Shown here: one piece after another, positions 60,330 through 64,000 of the stretch
Layout: each line of letters opens with the position of its first letter
Numbering within the stretch: the first letter of the stretch is position 1
Assembly: GCA_023079485.1 (NCBI GenBank)
Contig: CM041083.1
Span: 154,088,552-154,152,551, forward strand
DNA from: Archilochus colubris
Lineage: Eukaryota; Chordata; Aves; Apodiformes; Trochilidae
Direction: 5' to 3'
Length of the DNA: 64,000 nucleotides
Notes under the pieces: model-generated
Seen by the model: only the letters and a program-made list of their open reading frames with translations
What the model was told of the DNA's origin: nothing
Database searches by the model: none
Program-made: the position numbers and the translations under genes

Positions 60330-61216
60330 TGTAGTGTTCCATCAGCTTACATAAGGTGAGAAAGAGTTAGCCACTACCCCAGAACTCCCTCAACACTATG
60401 TTAACACAAACTAAAAGGTTTATTAAATATGGATGGCCAATTAAGGGACGAGGGTTCAGAAGATGTAAGGGTGCCCAATAAATATATTTGCCAGGGAACA
60501 AGTAACCGAGAAGGAAGGGGAAGAAAAGAATGGGATGAGGGTAAGGAAGGGGTGAGCCCGATGCTGTTTTTTTCCCCTGTGGGGTTGTGCAATTAAGTGT
60601 GAGTGTGAGGGCAGGACCTGAGGTCAATAAGGAAATGGGAGGGGTGGGGGTGGGGGAGGGTACATGTTACGTGACCACAGCTGCAGCAAGCGACACAGGA
60701 ATAGGCTGGCACAAGATCTGAGTTGCAGGGTGCAGGTGCAGAAGACCAGAAGACATCGATGATGATGATGATGAGGAGAATAAGGAAGAGGAGGCTGATA
60801 ATGACAACGGCTACCACCACGGCGACCACCACAACCACCACAAACCACAAACCAGGACCCGGAACCAGGACAGAAGACTCTAGCTACATCCCTTACTTTT
60901 GTAATGCAAAGTCACTGTTTCTTCATTCTTTTTTTGGCTGCAGCAGAGATCTGCCCAGCACTCATGTCCAATCACAGTCTTTTCTCTGTGAGCTGACAGC
61001 TGATTTTGAAATATTTGTATCCTTTGCTCTGCTGAGCCCCCCCAAAGCTGTCACCAACATGGCTGCTTCCCAGCTCTCTTTGTGTCTTCACACACAAAGT
61101 TCTCCACCTGTCAGATAGCTGACAGACATTTTGAGTTTTTACTCTCTGACTCTTTTGTACAGAACTACAAAAGGGTTCTTTTGTAGTTTATGGTGAGTGA
61201 ACTCCCACTCTCCTCA
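60330..61216 (-). mobile_element. Probable solo LTR of a different ERV family
   Basis: On the minus strand the candidate runs from TGAGGAGAGTGGGAGTTC (61216) to GGAACACTACA (60330). It is flanked by GGTAG on both sides (60325-60329 and 61217-61221). Inside, on the minus strand, AAATATATTT (60480-60489) could serve as TATA and AATAAA lies at 60419-60424, about 90 bases before the end, in the correct order. The outer bases TG..CA fit, but the terminal inverted repeat is poor. The middle carries GAT and ACC trinucleotide runs. The 131-codon plus frame at 60723-61118 starts inside the GAT run (Met repeats) and is not a gene. The call depends mainly on the 5-bp duplication and signal order. Confidence 0.5.
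60758..60846. repeat. (GAT)n then ACC-rich trinucleotide tracts
   Basis: Five to six GAT units at 60758-60774 are followed by purine-rich sequence and then ACCACC/ACCACA units at about 60811-60845. Confidence 0.85.
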
Positions 61217-64000
61217 GGTAGCCTTTAGTAACGTTACTTCATCTTACATGGTAATGACTGTATTGGAATTTTTGTGATATGCAAATCAACGTCACAACAT
61301 AGAAAAAGGACCAGTTAAAGGTGTTAAAACATCCTGTGTCAAAGTAGTACAGTAATGAAAAATTAAATCTTTTTGTAAGCACTACCTTAGAAAATAATCT
61401 GTTAAATGCATGCATTCAACAGAAAGTGTGATTTTTTTTAGCAATTCATTCCAAAATCAAGTAAATAAGCTTCATCTCCCATAGTGTGAAGGGTGTTCTG
61501 GTAACAGGCAACTTTGTGAAACATTTGCATAACCAAGAACCATAACAGTACTTTGACTATTTTGATGTCCCTCAGAATGCTTTTATGTTGGAGGGAAGCA
61601 TATTTATGCTGCTACAAAATAAGATGAGGGCAACATGAATGAATATTTTAAAGTGGTTTCAGGCTGTTTAGACTGATGATGAGCAGGAACTATTTGTAGA
61701 GGCTGAAGCTAAATGTCACCTAGTAATGAATTTTCTCTGCTGAGATTTTTATTCAAGCTGAAATACCTTAATGTTGTGTTTCAGCTACTTAGAACTAGTA
61801 ACAAATTGGCATAAATCTCTCTAGCTACTTACATTTTGGTAAATTCATTGCAACAGAATAGGGATGCTGAACAAATAATACTTTAGACAGATAACCTACA
61901 TAGCATAACATAGCACTGTTATCATCTCTGTGTTAACATCTCTCTGCCCTGACAGTTGTGACACATCACTTCTGCACATCTTTTTTACTGGATTATAATT
62001 TTGACATTTATGTTACAAAAAAATTTCAGTGAAAAAAAAAAAAAAAAAAAAGGCAAAGAGTTCTCTCTACCAGAAGAACAGGCAGAGTTTTAACTGCTGC
62101 CTGGGAAACCAAGTAAGACCAAACAGTGTGTAGTACTGTAGTGTATGGACTATAGTATAATATGACAGGCTGGGGTTGCACTGTGAGAAGTCAACTTTCT
62201 GATTGTTAGCAAAATAAAATAGTTTTCTATTTTCTTTTCAGAAGGTACATCCACAAATACATTTGCTTTGAGATTTTGCAGCCAGCCCTGTGAAAAGGTG
62301 TGTGATTTGTTTATTTCCCCCACTTTCCTGAAGATGGAAACACCAAATATATTCTTTCTGCTCAGCTGGGTATTTTGGAAACTGAGCTATGAGAGCTTCA
62401 TCTGATACATGGAAAAGTTGTAGCATTGTCAGTCTTAATTTAAAACTGGATAAAACAGGTAAACCCAGCTATCAAAAAAATAAGAAACAAAGGGGGAAAA
62501 AAAACCCAACATAAATTCAAATTAAAGATTGTCAGGAATGAAAACATGGACCATGCGACAGTGGATTTCCTTTCTGTTGCCTTACAGTTCATGAAATGGA
62601 TCTTTATTAATGTACAAATATGTAAAAAAAAAAAATTGGCAGCTTATTCCTGTTACATTTTATCTTCAAACTGAAGGAATCAGAAAGTCATCAATAACTG
62701 AAAGGATGACTTTGAATGGAAACTGTTACATAGTCTCAAATGTTAGTGTTGCCATTAGAGTAAGATTACTTTAAAATTACCAGTATGAAAGACAACTTGA
62801 AGACATGCTGAGATACTGTACCTTGAGTTTCACTTCAGTGAATTCATATGAGGAGTTTTTAGGCACATGGTGAGCCCAGGCTCCACAAGATTATGCCATG
62901 CAGTGATGTAGAGGTGATGTTTTTTTGGGTTGTTTATTTTGTGTGTGTGTATGTGATTAAAACTACTTTGAAAATAATAATATTTATACATAGTAATTCT
63001 TTCTATAAGCACCTTAAATTTCGTTTCTGCTCTTGAGTGCAAAAGAGCAGAACAGGTTCAGGCCCTGAAAGCTGAGATAAACAGAAAACTTACAGGACAG
63101 TTCTGTTGCGGGTTTATGTTGCAGTGGTGTCATTTGGGTTTTTTTGAAGTTTGTTATTTTTTGAAGGGACTATTTATTGGATTTTTGTTTGTTTATTTGT
63201 TTGCTTTTCCTATTGGAAGAGTCTCTTTTTAAAGGCTACAGCAATAAAGTTAAGCAAAATAAAATTTCCAGGAAATTTTATCTTACAGCATGTGCATAAA
63301 ATGTTTAATAGCTGAGGCGGTTGTATTAGATAGAGTCACTTCTTAAATTTGCCTTCATCAACACCTAAATTACTTAAATAACTTCCTTGTAATCTATTGA
63401 ATTTCAACAGTGGAATGTTAGCAAGCAAAAACATTGAATCTGATCTTTCTGGGCTCAATTAACTCTGTTATGCAGACAGAGCAAGGGACAGAACTTTACA
63501 CTGACAGCCAGCTGTATGAAATGAAAAGTGCTTAAGTGTCACGAGTCATCTCTTGTTTAATTTTTGTTCTATAAAATCTTTTCAACTCCTCATACAGCTA
63601 CTTATAAGTTGCTGTCATGTGTTCACTTTGTGACAGTGACCAGAAATCAAATGAAGGGAAGCCAGGTCTCTCATGTTCTTCTTTATCTCCTTCTTGCACA
63701 CAAGCTAGTAGGCTGTGATAAAAATAACTCTGGTTTCTCTTCCATAATGTCATTCACATTTGGATGAAGCACTAGCAAGAAACTTACATACATGGTCAAA
63801 GTTATACAATGAATTATCCTATTATTATTTTTTTTGCTTGTTTCATTTGATGCTGTAATAAGAAATTGCAAATAACCTTTCTCAAATAATTTTCTTCACA
63901 TCATTCATAGTGCTACAGAAATGTCATTTCCCTCCTCAAACATCCTCAATATTTTCTCTCCAAGATAAAATTTTATTACAGATTTCTTCACATGAAAGTT
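61217..64000. other. Unique AT-rich DNA to the window end
   Basis: No gene or interspersed repeat is recognised in the last 2.8 kb. It has a poly-A tract at about 62033-62051, a GT patch near 62940 and T-rich tracts near 63138 and 63181. The short frames near the end have no support. Confidence 0.55.

Noticed and set aside
60723..61118. 131-codon frame beginning with repeated Met and Thr
   Set aside because: It is produced by GAT and ACC triplet repeats; the rest has no family resemblance.

Overview
The window reads as AT-rich nuclear DNA from a bird, probably a neoavian rather than a galliform, with no recognisable host gene. The evidence is the repeat content. There are about ten 5'-truncated CR1 LINE fragments ending in ATTCTATG-like 3' tails. 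There are also many solo LTRs of avian endogenous retroviruses, including a large group whose outer ends read TGTSRTGGTTTRG.. or ..CAACCCACCACA. I found no rRNA, tRNA, CRISPR or operon-like structure. The open frames of 60-200 codons are noise in AT-rich DNA, GC-rich LTR interiors or LINE remnants. The window is best seen as intergenic DNA or a very large intron.

Layout. 1-20 kb holds an LTR remnant beside a CR1 tail (0.9-1.65 kb), a CR1 tail (5.6 kb), a ~1.07 kb solo LTR (7.1-8.1 kb), a compact 366-bp solo LTR with a 6-bp target duplication (10.3-10.7 kb) and CR1 scraps (11.6 and 13.2-13.5 kb). At 18.2-19.9 kb lies a solo LTR with a 5-bp target duplication, three AGATAAG motifs in its U3, and a CR1 copy inserted antisense inside it. 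20-35 kb is mostly unique AT-rich DNA, with two CR1 tails, one full-length LTR (27.4-28.5 kb), a ~100-bp tandem duplication and a GC-richer block I could not assign.

35-40 kb carries the two longest CR1 copies. The first (35.7-37.16 kb) keeps the reverse transcriptase catalytic motifs and is interrupted by a 304-bp element with perfect 17-bp terminal inverted repeats and a 5-bp target duplication. The second (38.2-39.2 kb) is badly decayed. 41-55 kb is an LTR-dense stretch with seven related LTR copies or pieces in both orientations, plus a CR1 at 53.4-54.1 kb. 55-64 kb holds an exon-like segment followed by an older CR1 (57.7-58.4 kb), a degenerate LTR (59.5-60.3 kb) and a probable further LTR on the minus strand (60.3-61.2 kb), then unique sequence.

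Nothing here amounts to a working multi-gene system. The most informative items are the 304-bp inverted-repeat element inside CR1, the LTR with triplicated GATA-type motifs, and the several solo LTRs whose target duplications and core promoter signals are still visible. Family assignments rest on remembered repeat consensus sequences, and no search was run.
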